In this document: piece by piece, positions 25,440 to 37,012 of the stretch
Layout of the letters: each line of letters begins with the position of its first letter
Position numbering within the stretch: the first letter of the stretch is position 1
Made by a program: the position numbers and the translations under genes
The notes under the pieces: model-generated
The model's database searches: none
The model's input: only the letters and a program-made list of their open reading frames with translations
What the model was told of the DNA's origin: nothing
From: Canna indica
Lineage: Eukaryota; Streptophyta; Magnoliopsida; Zingiberales; Cannaceae
Assembly (NCBI GenBank): GCA_034359265.1
Contig: CP136891.1
Location: 65,324,001-65,388,000, forward strand
Reading direction: 5' to 3'
DNA: 64,000 nt

Positions 25440-25990
25440 AATCAATAAATCAGCAACGAAATCTCAGCCTTTCATCTAAACAGGATCACATCATAGTCTT
25501 CTATCTAATCTGATGCAATCATAGCCCTCTATTTAACATGATGTAATCTCAGTCTTACATCTAGCCAGATGCAATTTTCGTCCTCCATCTACATGATGAA
25601 ATCATAGTCTTACATCTAATCAAATGTAACCACATCCCTCCATCTAACCAGATGCAATCACAGCTCTCCATCTACATGATATAATCACAGCCTTTCATCT
25701 AACCAGATGCAATCACAACCCTTGCTCTAATCAAACGCAATCACAGCCCTTCCTCTAACTTGATGCAATCTCGGCCTTCCATCTAACCAGATGAATCTCA
25801 GCCTTACATCAAACATGACGCATGCACAGCCTTACATCTATCCTGATGTAATCTCATTCCTCCATCTACATGATGCAATCTAAGCCTTACATCTACACAA
25901 GATCTAATCTCAGCCCTTCATCTCAACCAATTCAATCCAACCCTTCATCTCACCCAAATTAATCCCAACCCTCCCTTTCATCTCATCCCT
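25440..25990 (+). repeat. ~30-bp minisatellite in the LTR
   Basis: About eighteen imperfect copies of a CCATCTAACCAGATGCAATC plus ACAGCCTT-like unit. Many copies contain a CATCT..AGATG inverted pair. No open frame follows the period. Confidence 0.8.
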
Positions 25991-26164
25991 TAGGTCATCT
26001 TCTCCACCTCTCCTCACCCACCTGCCGATGCCCCGCTGCCACGCCGGGCGCCACTGCCTCCGCGATGGTTCGTCGGCACCCACAGCCGTCGCCGCCGCGG
26101 CGCCTCGACAGGCACCGCCTCCTAGCGCGGCCGGTGCCTGCCAACACAGTAAACAGGAAGGGTA

Positions 26165-27613
26165 TGTGGGCGAAATGGCGACACTAGAGGGGGGTGAATA
26201 GTGTGTTTACTAAATTAATTAGCCTAAATGCACTTTTAATCGTTTGATAACTTGTTTAGGCAATTTGCAATTCAATGATTATATGCGGAGGCGATAAATG
26301 ATAAGGCAATTAAAACAAACAATAAAGCAATGCAAACACGCAATTTATAGTGGTTCGGCCTCAATGCCTACTCCACTACCTAAGCACCCCGCTTAGGATT
26401 TCCAAACTAGATTTTACTAGATTAATTAGAGTTTCCCTTACAACGAGGACTTTTCACCGGAAAGTCTTCGCTCTCCAACCGAAGGCACTTCCACACCTGG
26501 AAGTATCATGCCTTCCTATCGGGAGTACTTTCCCACCTCAACCTAAGGGACAACTACTAATCCTAGTAATCACTAAATATACACAAGTGGTTTTACTCCT
26601 TCTACACCAAGGATACCACTTCACAAACAAGACCTAACAACTAGGTCTTCACAAACCCAAATCAAAGAAAACATATACAATTAACAGTTAAAAATTACAA
26701 TCAAAAGAGCTAAGAATGAAACCAATAGAAGAAGCTCTTTTGCAATCCTTCAATCCTTCAACTCGTTAGATAAATTCGTTGCAGCAGAGTTGAGGGAAGC
26801 AGAGCTTGTGCGCTTGTAGAAGAACTCGACAGAAATCAGCGCGCGCTCCAAACAATCTCTTTGAAGGCTTTAATCTCCTTTTAAATGCTCAATAAAAATC
26901 TGTAGGAGTGAAGGAAAGTTCTTAAAAATCAGTAGAAGAAGTATATTTATACCTTACGAAGAAACGACAGCTTCAACGGATAGAAAACTATCCATTGCAG
27001 AGCGCTAGTCGAATGGTCGGTCGACCGGTCTTTCGACCGCTCCATTCTTCTCTCTGGTTGGTCGACCGATGGGTCGACCGCCCAGACGCGAGATCTCGCG
27101 ATTTCTTCTTCGGTCGACCGATGCGATCTGCGTCTTCGAGTATCAGCAGGTCGATCGACCGCCCGAGCTATTGCCCATTTTGGGCTTCTATTGGTCGATC
27201 GCCCAGTCGACCAAAGTAGCTTTGCTGCTTTTTTACCTTCGGTCGGTCGATCGACTGATCGATCGAACCTACGCTGAATGTTATTTCTTCAGCCTATTTC
27301 TTCCGCGCTTCGATTTCGGGTTTCGGCTTTCAACGAGCATCATCTTGGAGGACTTTAGACTTGATCTTTGGACTCATCCAAGCGACTATGGTGCACTCGT
27401 CGATCTTTGAGAGATTTCCGCGATGAACCCGAGCGCGACGATCAATGTCTTTTTGATTTCCGATTTCTTCCGATATTTTTGATCGAGGACATCGAACGCT
27501 AATTGATATGGAACCTGAAACATATTCTCAATGAAATCATTAGTCCCATGTTTGTTATCATCAAAACCATCAGAACCGAGATTAAGGCTAAGGTTGAAAA
27601 TCTAAAGCCAACA
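26165..27613 (-). repeat. Copia element 3' LTR (left-hand)
   Basis: This matches 37994-39446 over its whole length with scattered substitutions and small indels. On the minus strand it begins TGTTGGCTTTAGATTTTC and ends near CGCCCACA. It contains a cluster of GGTCGACCGA-type palindromes at about 27015-27270. The short open frames within it (for example 26350-26637) recur in the other LTR and are not genes. Confidence 0.9.
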
Positions 27614-27628
27614 ATCTCCCCCTTTTTG
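27614..27628 (-). promoter_or_regulatory. Polypurine tract of the copia element
   Basis: The minus strand reads AAAAAGGGGGAGAT immediately before the 3' LTR start TGTTGGC. This is the position and composition expected for the plus-strand DNA primer of an LTR retrotransposon. Confidence 0.75.
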
Positions 27629-28528
27629 ATGATGACAAACATCCTTAAGAAATTATATACATTAAAGCATAGAAGGATATCAACCAAGGGATTTTTCCCC
27701 CTATCTATATGCATGGATTTCCTATATTTTCCTCCTCTTTACCTATACTTATCTCCCAATTTTAACTATACATTTCTCCCCCTTTATACCTAAATTCTTC
27801 TCTCCCCCTTTTGACATCAATCAAAAAGGGCAAGAAAGGTCAATCTAATCAAATGGATGAAACACAATTATTTTTTTTAGTTGAGACTCTAAAGAGTATT
27901 TTTCATGAAACATAAAAATCTCAACCAAAGGGATGGAAAATAAGTAATTAACATGAAACTTAATTTATACATGATATGTTCAAAAACGCAATAGGAATTC
28001 AAAATTAAGTCATGTATGATCTCAAGTATGAATGTTTTCATGACATTTTGGTTTCATTCAAACTTTCAAACTACCAAAATATGGTCATTTAAATCATGTA
28101 TATCAAGTTTGAAGTGAAACTTATGTCATTTGATCCAAATATAAACTAAGCAAGTTTTCATTTGAAATAAGTATGAAAACTATGAAAATGCTAAGTCTCA
28201 AGTTTTGCTATCTACTCATGTTTTCTCAAACTTAGGCATTTGGACATCTAACATGAGATAATATAAGTCTATGAATCAAGTTTGGGCTTAAGATGAAATT
28301 TTTAATTCACTTTGTTGACTTAAGTCAACCTATACTTCTAGTTTTAAAAAATTAAACTTTTAAGTTTATACAAAACCATATTTTCAATGAAAAATTTTGG
28401 TACCAAATTTTTGATGAATTTTTTTTTTGATACCAAATATTGAATGATCATTTGAAATACATGAATGAAGTTTGAACTCAAAAGAATTTTCAAAGACTAT
28501 TTTTCATCCAATATTGTTTTCGATGAAA
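27629..28528 (-). other. Copia interior, left part: AT-rich, non-coding
   Basis: No recognisable protein domain. The stretch near 28230-28330 shares degenerate blocks with 36130-36600 in the other interior part, including the 16-base palindrome GTTGACTTAAGTCAAC at about 28314. Confidence 0.55.
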
Positions 28529-28549
28529 GAACACTACTAGAAATTAGGT

Positions 28550-28785
28550 CTTCAGCAACGGCCGCTCAAGCCGTTGTAGATATTTGTATCTGCAACGGCG
28601 TTCTAACGGACACGCGAGCCATTGCGGATTATTTTAATTATCTGCAACGGCTTTCTGACGGAAAGGCGAGCCGTTGCTGATATTTTAATTATCAGCAACG
28701 GCTTTCTAACGGACAAGTGAGCCGTTGCTGATGATAACTTATCAGCAATGGCTTTCTAACGGGCGAGTGAGCCGTTGCTGATAAG
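28550..28785. repeat. CACTA left subterminal repeats
   Basis: At least nine copies of CAGCAACGGC or its complement GCCGTTGCTGAT occur in both orientations, often as ATCAGCAACGGCTTTCTAAC. In En/Spm such subterminal arrays bind the TnpA protein; that role is inferred here from family knowledge. Confidence 0.8.
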
Positions 28786-28795
28786 TTTATATAGG
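28785..28795 (+). promoter_or_regulatory. TATA-like box of the CACTA promoter
   Basis: GTTTATATAGGG lies directly after the subterminal repeats and about 10 bases before the GC-rich leader. The same arrangement is kept in the second CACTA element (60842-60853). Confidence 0.5.
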
Positions 28796-28796
28796 G

Positions 28797-28929
28797 CACC
28801 AGTCGCGCCCGACCCTTCTTCCTCCCGCTGCTGCCGCCGCCGCTCCTGCTCTCGCCTCTCGCCGCCGCTGCCGCTGCTGCCGACGCCGACGATGCCTCTT
28901 CCTCCTCCCGCTGCTGCCGACTTGTTCAG
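28797..28929 (+). other. CACTA GC-rich leader exon with splice donor
   Basis: The CTGCTGCCGCCGCCGCTC-rich leader ends TTGTTCAG at 28929, followed by GTATGC, a good splice donor. The same leader and donor occur at 60853-60989 in the small CACTA element. Frames on both strands here are by-products of GC-rich composition. Confidence 0.45.
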
Positions 28930-29541
28930 GTATGCCTCGTCGGTCGGCCGTCTCTTCCCGTTGCAGCCGGCGGGAATTAGTCCGACCAAAACCCTATTTC
29001 TAGGGTTTCGGCCGGCGGCGATCGGCCGATGGCCGCCGCTGGACCTTGTACAGTGGCCGGACAGTGTGTCCGGCCACTGTACGCTGGCGCCGGAGTCCAC
29101 CTGACTCTGGCGCCGGAATTTATAAATATATATATAATTTTTTATTATTTTATAATTGTTTTATAATTGTTAATTAATTGTTAATTAATTATTTAGATTA
29201 ATTGTTTAATTTGTTAGATTAATTATTAGGGTTTAGATTAATTTCGGACGCGCGCCGGAATCGTCCACTTCGGACGCGCGCCAGAATCGTCCACTTCGGA
29301 TGCGCGCCGGAATCGTCCAATATGGACTCGAACGGTCTCGAAACATTTAGAAAATAATCATGCATCCGACGAGTTCATATGTTTCACGTACGCATCGACG
29401 AGTCGGATATGATTTAGCAAAACCTTAGATCTGTTCGGGAATTGTATGTTTGTGTAAAAGAAGTAGATGATCTTTTATACGATGTACAATTCTTGAATTG
29501 TCCCTGATTGGACAATTTGAGAATATAGTTATTTGTACTGC
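28930..29541 (+). other. CACTA first intron / upstream region
   Basis: GC-rich near 29000-29100, then AT-rich, with three copies of TTCGGAxGCGCGCCxGAATC (29245-29315) head to tail. No coding block is seen. Confidence 0.4.
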
Positions 29542-29704
29542 ACTTACGTTTTTATTTTAACTGTTAACTAATTATTCTAAATTTCGGCAACATCTCTCTT
29601 GTTCTCCGATACGCGCCCAAATGATATGCGTATTCGGAGAACTATAGGGAGATGTTGCCGAAATTTAGAATAATTAGTTAACAGTTAAAATAAAAACGTA
29701 AGTG
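29542..29704. repeat. Long hairpin upstream of the CACTA transposase
   Basis: The left arm from ACTTACGTTTTTATTTTAAC to the TCTCCGATACGC region pairs with a right arm ending GTTAAAATAAAAACGTAAGT. About 54 bases at the base are perfect. After a small bulge around CTCTCTTG / CTATAGGGAG the stem continues to a loop of about 14 bases. Confidence 0.9.
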
Positions 29705-29791
29705 AAGTTCAAATAACATAAATCCCGAATGGAATAGGACAATCTCACCTAAAGACATTAACCAAAGAAATTATCATTGATTGACAGAATC

Positions 29792-32700
29792 ATGTCGGCT
29801 GATCGAAGTTGGATGTACCGACATCTTGATCGTGGAGCTTTAACGAATGAGTTTCGATTAGGCGTAACGTACTTCCAAAATTTCGCCTATTCGAATCAGA
29901 ATTTCGTTAGCATGGGTGATCAAATCCAATGTCCGTGCCGCATTTGTTCAAATGGACGATTTTTGGATCGGGAGACTGTCACTCTGCATCTATATACCAA
30001 AGGATTTGCACCAAGATATTTTCTATGGACTTGTCACGGGGAGTCACGCGAAGTCGGGACGTCGAGCAATCTTGTCGTTCAGACATATGGTGAATCTTCC
30101 TCTGCTGGTGCTTCTTCATCCAGTCAATGTAATCCCTATATAACTATGATACTTGATAGTCTTGGGGGTCAATTCCACCTGAATGATAATGTTGATCGGC
30201 CAGTTCTTCAGACATCAGTCTCACCAGATACTACAGCGGTTGATATCACAGAAGTAGGGGCTGCTGTAGAGATTGAATTACCAAATAAAGAAGCTGCAGA
30301 ATTTTACGAGATGTTGAAAGCTGTCGATGAACCTTTGTATGAGAATTGTCCTAAATACACTAGGTTTTCAGCAATGACATAGCTCTTAAACATCAAGGCC
30401 GATTGTAATATCAGCGGAGTTGCGTATGATCGGATTGCTGGATTGATTAATGGAATGCTGCCTACTGATAACAAGTTTGAGCCAACTTTTTATAAGACTA
30501 AAAAGCTAATGAGAAAATTGGGGCTTGGGTACGAAAAAATACACGCGTGCCAAAATAACTGCATTTTATATTATAAAGAAAATGTGCAGTTGGATAAATG
30601 CCCTGTATGTCAACACCCTCGTTACAAGGAGAAGAAATTGGTCCGATAGAAAAATATCTCGTTTAAGGTGCTTCGGTATTTTTCACTAACACCGAGGCTT
30701 CAAAGATTATTCATGTCGGAAAAGACAGCCCCCTACATGAGATGGCATGCAAGAAGTCGTGATGATACAGTAATGACTCATCCATCTGACAGTGAAGCAT
30801 GGAAACATTTGGATACATGTTATCCTTCATTTGCTAGGGATACTAGAAATATCAGATTGGGATTGTGCACAGATGGCTTTAATCCGTTTGGACATTCTGC
30901 AACTCCTTATTCAGTTTGACCAGTGCTGTTGACAGTTTATAATTTGCCACCGTCAATGTGCATGAAAGATGAATTTATTTATCTTTCGATGATTATTCCG
31001 GGTCCTAAGGGTCCGCGAAAAGAAATTGACATATTTCTCAGACCCTTGATAGGTGAATTGAAAATATTGTGGACTGAGGGAGCTGTCACTTATGATTGTC
31101 ATCGGAAGCAAAACTTCAATTTAAAGGCCGCGGTCTTGTGGACAATCAATGATTTCCCCGCGTACGGCATGTTGTCGGGTTGGAGCACTCACGGCCGACT
31201 CTCTTGTCCGTATTGTATGGAACACTCTAAATCAATCAGTCTTCAGAACGGACGAAAAATCTCATTCTTTGATTGGCATCGTCGATTCCTACCGGTTAAT
31301 CATCAGTATCGAAGGAATCGTAATAAATTTACTAAGGGCAGAGTCGAAAGAGATGGGCCACCACCGATGTTGTCTGGTGAACATATGTTAGCACGTGTTT
31401 CAGCACTTCCAGATATAGTATTTGGTCGCAATGAAAGAGTGTCAGGTTTTGGCCAAACACACAACTGGGTGAAAAAAAGTATCTTTTGGGAATTGCCCTA
31501 TTGGAGTTCATTATTGATTCGACATAATTTAGATGTCATGCACATTGAAAAAAATGTGTTTGATAATATTTTCAACACTTTGATGGATATTTCTGGAAAA
31601 ACTAAAGATAATGTCAAAGCCCGACATGATCTAAAAATACTTTGTAAAAGACCAGAGTTGGAGTTACAAGAGGTCAACGGACGATATCTGAAACCGAATG
31701 CCCTATATATGTTAAATAAACAATAGATCAAAGATGTTTGTCAATGGGTAAAAGAACTCAGATTACCCGATGGATATGCTTCAAACTTATCTCGATGTGT
31801 GAACGTCGATGATTGCAAAATATCAGGGATGAAGAGCCATGATTGTCATGTATTCATGCAGAGATTACTTCCGATCGCATTTCGAGATCTTCTACCTGAT
31901 AATATTTGGGGTCCGTTGACTGAATTAAGTATGTTTTTTAGAAACATCTGTGCAAATGTCCTTCGAGTCGAAGATATGTCAACACTTGAAAATAATATTA
32001 TTGAAATCATATGCAAGCTGGAGCAGTTTTTCCCTCCTGCATTTTTTGAGTCGATGGAGCATCTACCGATACACTTGGCATACGAGGCACGAGTTTGTGG
32101 CCCCGTTCAATATCGGTGGATGTACTTATTTAAAAGATACATGAATCGTCTGAAGAAAAAAGTAAAGAACACCGCAGCTGTTGAAGGATCAATATCTGAA
32201 TCGTATATCATCCAAGAAATTTCAACATTCTGCTCATTTTACTTTGAATCGACAGTACATACAAGATTTGATCGTCTTCCACGTAACGACGACGGGGGTG
32301 TTCGACATTCAGATGGACGTTTAAATATATTTTGTCACTCTGGTCGTGCTTTTGGTTCTCGTCCATCTCGACACTTAAGCGATGAAGAGTATCATTTGGC
32401 ACACTTGTATGTATTACTCAATTGTCCAGAGATTGAACAATTCATTGAAATATTTGACATTGAGATGGTGCAAAAATACTCTATTCACAACGATCAAGAA
32501 TTGGAGAGATTACGGAATCGTGATTTCCCTACTTGGATTCAGACTTACAGCAAAGATCACAGAGCTGAAATAGATGAAAGAATATTTGAGTTTGTTAGTG
32601 GACCGTCGCGACTTGTGTCGTGCTATAGCGGATATTTTGTTAACGGGTATAAATTTCACACGGTTGAATATTCATTTACGTACAAAGAAGACGATGAATG

Positions 32701-33257
32701 CTGGGGTCTGCGTGAAAGGGACAACCTATGTTGAATGTGATATGGATTTTTATGGACTGGTGGAAGAAGTGATAGAGTTGCACTACTTCGGCTTGAAATC
32801 AGTGATCCTATTTAGATGTCATTGGTTCGATACAACAGAAAGGGGCATGAAAGTTCATCCAAAATACAAACTTGTTGAGGTTAATTACAAATCGAAATTG
32901 GCAGCAAATGAGCCTTTTATATTGGCATCACAAGCCGAACAAGTATATTACGCGAAGTATCCGGCTCGAAATAAAGATAGAGCAGATTGGCGTGTAGTCT
33001 TTAAGACAAAATGTAGAGAAAAAATTGATCCGATAGTAGGAGAAAATGATCCTCCTGGTTTCTATCAAGAAAATGATCTTCCTGCTGTGGATCGTATTAT
33101 TCCAATACTCGAGGATGCAGACACAACATCAATTCAATTAGAAGTTGAATATGCTGATGATGACGATCATGAAATTGAGGAAGCTGGAGATGAAGAAGAT
33201 GAAGAAGAGGAAGAAGAAGAAGAATTTGAAGACTATTATTCAGATGATGAGGAATAA
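29792..33257 (+). pseudogene. TNP2-like CACTA transposase, inactivated
   Basis: One reading frame runs from the ATG at 29792 to about 32700. N-terminal transposase-associated domain: SADRSWMYRHLDRG then CPCRICSN (29792-30000). TNP2-type core: GWSTHGRLSCPYC (about 31170-31210) and HNLDVMHIEKNVFDNI (about 31520-31570). DUF4218-like region: ANVLRVEDMSTLENNI, FFPPAFFESMEHLPIHL, CGPVQYRWMYLFKRYM (31950-32150). After a frameshift near 32690, a DUF4216-like region (VILFRCHWFD, AEQVYYAKYP) and an acidic tail end at 33257. In-frame stops lie near 30380, 30647, 30917 and 31724. Two of these sit where the family has Gln or Trp. The protein would bind the element ends and cut DNA in the nucleus; this copy cannot be made whole. 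The short gap to 33333 places it beside the second transposase gene. Confidence 0.9.
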
Positions 33258-33332
33258 TTGTAAAGTATATATTTTATTAAATATATCTCTACTATTTATA
33301 CAATAATCTGATTATATGTCTGTTCGACAGAT

Positions 33333-34867
33333 ATGTCTGGTCGTGGTTATCGACGCAGGAGAGCTTCGGAGTCTCTGATCGGTGAGACTCCAGCACTTAC
33401 TCATGCTGCTGATCCTCCTATTGCTGATCCTCATGAGGATGATACTGCCGAGGCTAGTACATCCAGACGTAGGCGGCCACGCGGGTCGAACAGGTGGCAG
33501 CCTCCACCAGCCACAGAGTCACGTAGATTGATTAGTGTGATTGGGGAGCGGTAATATATCATGAATTATGAATCATTACAAATTCATTATATCATAATAT
33601 AATATTAAAATTTATTTTTGTTGTGCAGGTTCGAGCAAGAAGAAGTGTCAAGGAGCATTTCTTCTACTATTCGACGATACATGCACGGGGCATGGCCTAC
33701 GTGGTCTCACGTGCCTAGCGAGCACGTCGACATGTTATGGCGCGAGTTTGAGGCACGTATTATTTTTTTTTTTACATGCATGATGATATATTAATATTGG
33801 TACTGATATTATTATTTTGTAGGCTCGCTATACATGGGCCGAGGACCAGAGGCCCTTCATTTACGCTGTCTGGGAGGCTATTTCCCGGGCAAGGTACAAC
33901 GGGCAGCTGGGGCAGGCTCGGTCCCAGGCGATGGCCCGAGCTGGGACCACTAACATCGCGGAGACTTGGGGATACGGCCCCGGTTGGATTACTCCGGATA
34001 TATGGGACCAGCTCATGGGGATATGGTCGACGGATTGATGGCAGTAGGTTTCTCGGAATGCGGCTAGAAATCGCATGTCGGGGGGAGCAGCGCGTCACAC
34101 CGGCGGCTCTGTTGCATTTGCAGTGCACGCGAACCGTATGGTAAGTATATCTTTTAATTATATATTTTTTTTGTTACTATGTGTACTAATTAATGTATTT
34201 GTTTTGTAAATGTAGACGACGGTGTCGGATGACGGGACTGTCCAGCGACCCTCCCCGATGGCGGTGTTTGAGCGGACTCACCGTCGAGCACATGGGACGG
34301 GGGAGTACATCGACAACCGCGCTGCATACATTATGGTAATTATATATTTGTTTAAATTATTCATTATATATTTATAATTTAAGTTTTATGATAAATATTA
34401 AACAAAAAATCAAACTCGAGTAGGAGACCTACAGCCAGACGATGGTGCAGCGCGGGGGTACCCCCGAGGACTTTGACGCAGCATCGTGGGTCGAGGCCAC
34501 AGGTGGCTGGGACCATGGCCGCGTATATGGCTTCGCAGATAGTGGTCATGCGCGAGCCGTACTAGGGCCACTTGGGGCACCGACCCCTCCGGTCGCTGGT
34601 GAGCGGCCGTCCACCTCTAGATCCAGTTATGATCATAGTAGCAGAATAAGGACTCTAGAGGAGACGGTCGCGCGTCAGACTGAGATGATAGAGCGCCAGA
34701 GTCAGATGATGGCGGATATACAATCTATGCTACGCAACATGTCAGGTCATCCCGAAGTAGGCATCTCTTCGGCATCATCTAATCCATCGTCCTCGAGTCA
34801 GTCCACGCTGGTGTACACTCAAGCACTCCAGACCCCGCCATATGATCCAGACCATCCTCCATCGTGA
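33333..34867 (+). pseudogene. Second CACTA gene: plant transposase Ptta/En/Spm family (TnpA-like), five exons
   Basis: Proposed exons: 33333-33550, 33629-33752, 33823-34140, 34216-34335, 34424-34867. The start is MSGRGYRRRRASES. A basic, Ser/Arg-rich N-terminus is followed by HGAWPTWSHVPSEHVDMLWR, EARYTWAEDQRPFIYAVWE, HRRAHGTGEYIDNRAAYIM and WVEATGGWDHGRVYGF, the order typical of the plant transposase Ptta/En/Spm domain. A C-terminal coiled coil (TLEETVARQTEMIERQSQMM) precedes the stop. All junctions join in phase. The second intron would use a GC donor (GAG then GCACGT). Two stops in exon 3 near 34036 and 34045 (TGA, TAG) break it. In En/Spm the second protein binds subterminal repeats; that role is inferred. 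Confidence 0.8.
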
Positions 34868-35184
34868 TCGTGAGATTTTTTGTTTGGATATTGAACTTGT
34901 TACTGAGATATTGAACTTGTTTAACTTATTTTGTTTGGATATTGATACTTCAATTTTGCATTTGAATTGTTTTTATACTATCGTGGATAATTATCAATAT
35001 AAATATAATTGTTTTGATGTATATCTTGGTGTGTTTGTGATGTGTGAATGAATGTGTGTATGAGGTGTTTGTGATGTGTGAATGAATGTGTGTATGAGGG
35101 TATGGGTGTGTGAGTTATGTATCAGATAATGTATCAATGTATCAATGAAAATTTGAAATTTTCAATTTTTCTATTTCCAGGTAC
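34868..35184 (+). other. CACTA 3' region, AT-rich with short tandem repeat
   Basis: This probably holds the 3' UTR. A TGTTTGTGATGTGTGAATGA unit repeats at about 35030-35095. No coding content. Confidence 0.4.
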
Positions 35185-35575
35185 ACATCATCAGCAACGG
35201 CTTTCCCACGGCCGTCCGTGGGAAAGCCGTTGCTAAAAGTGTATCGAAAGCCGTTGCTGATGACCTACAGCAACGGCTTAGCGACGGGGTTTTACTAACG
35301 GCGTTGCTACGGACTCAGCGGCCATTGCTATTAATGTTATCAGCAACGGCTCCGGGTCTGTGGCAAAACCGTTGCTGATAATATTTTTAGCGATGGCCCG
35401 AGCGGCCGTTGCTGATAATGTTTTGAGAGACGGCCCGAGCGGCCATTGCTGATCCGTTGCTAAGTTATCAGCAACACGACTTTCTGTCACGGCTCTATTG
35501 CAACGGCGCGGCCGTTGCTGATGCTCTTCAGCAACGGCTCAGCAATGGCATCAGCCGTTGCTGATGCCCATTTTT
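35185..35575. repeat. CACTA right subterminal repeats
   Basis: More than a dozen copies of CAGCAACGGC / GCCGTTGCTGAT occur in both orientations up to the right terminal inverted repeat, mirroring 28550-28785. Confidence 0.8.
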
Positions 35576-35587
35576 CTAGTAGTGGAA

Positions 35588-37012
35588 GTGAATATTTCTA
35601 GTTATCATTCAAATTTTCAAAATCATTCCTATGAATGATTTTACTCATGAAATTGTGTGAATGATATTAGAAATGGAATCCAAATGGTATCCATGAACTT
35701 TCATTTGAAGTTTCCGAAAAATCAAAGTATTGAAAAAAAAAATTGATATTAAAAAGATGATACTTTTTCACTTTGAAAATCTAACTTCAAAATTCCATTA
35801 TAAATTAGATTTTTGTTGGAACTTTTTGAAATTTTTACACATAAAACTAGATTTTTCAGTGAATGTGTAGTTTTAAGAATCATCTAAAAAAGATTTTTTT
35901 ATATTTTCCTAGAAATATCTAAAATTGGTGATAGCAATTGTTGAACAAATGGCAACCCTTGTAATTTTCAGTTATTACTTAAAACTTGTTTAATTTTCAT
36001 TCAAACTTTCATGACACCATAATGTGATCATGTAAAGAGTATATGTCAAGTTTGAAATGAAAATTATGTCCTTAAGTTAAGATATCAACATAGCATGGTT
36101 TCATTCAAAACTAAACTAGTTTTTATGAAACTTGTTATGTTTCAATCTTAACATTTACTCATGATTTTTCAAATTTAAACCTATGAATACCTAACATGAG
36201 TAAATCTAAACATGTTCCACAAATATGAATTGAAAATGAGATCTTTAAGTCAACTTGTTGACTTGGGTCAACATGGTTCAAAAGAGGTTTTCATGAATTG
36301 ACCTATATTGTCATTTTATCCATATCCATATGAATTTTTCACTCTAAGTACATGGAAACATGTCATACCTATTTCTAAACATGTTTATGAGGTTTGGACT
36401 TAAAATCAAGTGTCCAAGTTAATTTGTTGACTTGAGTCAAACCTTTTAAGCTTAAGTCCACTAATGTGATCTAGTTATCATATTTTCATCTACACATGAA
36501 TTTTCAAGATTGAACTTCTAGAATCATATCATGTGTGTATCTAAACATGTTCATTTCATTTTTAACTTAAAGTGAAGTCTTTAAAGAAGAATTTTTAACC
36601 TAGTTCAATTTTATAAATATCATGATATCATGAAATGAGCTAAGTTATCAAGATTTTTTCTACTCATGAAAATTCAAACATTTATCATGCAATCATCAAT
36701 CATGAGTATAGAGACATCATTAATCATGAAAATTCAATTATTATACTATGGTTTTTGCAAAATTAATTCATACATTTTTCTTAGAAATTTGCCGAACCTT
36801 TTCATTTCTTTTTCATTTTATTTTAGATAGCATAGCTTTCCAATTCTTAACTTGCAAGTAGATTTCATTAGTATCATAATAAAATAATATGACTACTAGC
36901 AAGCCAACATACTACATAGCAAGGTTCAATGCAAAGTTTCATTTTAAAACCTTAACTTATGCTAGATAGTAAAGATTCATTTTAAATGAGTTTTCATGAT
37001 ATTTAAATGAAT
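35588..37012 (-). other. Copia interior, right part: AT-rich, degenerate repeats
   Basis: Several blocks built on CAAACATGTTCAT, TGAxTTGxAAxTGA and GTTGACTTGxGTCAA recur every roughly 150-200 bases (about 36000-36600), and again at 28230-28330. The polyprotein domains expected downstream of gag are absent. Confidence 0.5.

Larger units (their letters stand above)
28532..35584 (+). mobile_element. CACTA (En/Spm) DNA transposon, 7.05 kb
   Basis: It begins CACTACTAGAAATTAG at 28532 and ends with the inverse TTTCTAGTAGTG at 35584. It is flanked by a 3-bp duplication GAA (28529-28531, 35585-35587), exactly as expected for En/Spm elements. Both subterminal regions are full of CAGCAACGGC / GCCGTTGCTG motifs. 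Inside, on the plus strand, are a TATA-like box, a GC-rich leader with splice donor, a long hairpin, a TNP2-like transposase region (29792-33257, broken) and a second five-exon transposase-family gene (33333-34867). The intact ends suggest it could still be moved if transposase were supplied. Confidence 0.95.

Noticed and set aside
25440..25990. Regular ~30-bp repeats considered as a CRISPR array
   Set aside because: Repeats are contiguous and imperfect without unique spacers, and the genome is a plant's.
26350..26637. Paired frames at 26350-26637 and 38180-38470
   Set aside because: They are the same part of the two copia LTRs. Similarity is explained by LTR identity and they lack a protein domain.
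28756..29104. Overlapping frames on both strands (114 and 109 codons)
   Set aside because: They arise from GC-rich leader composition (CTG/CCG runs) of the CACTA element and repeat in the second element. No domain.
33772..34144. Frames of 118-122 codons on both strands
   Set aside because: They overlap exon 3 of the second CACTA gene out of frame. The exon frame itself matches the transposase family.
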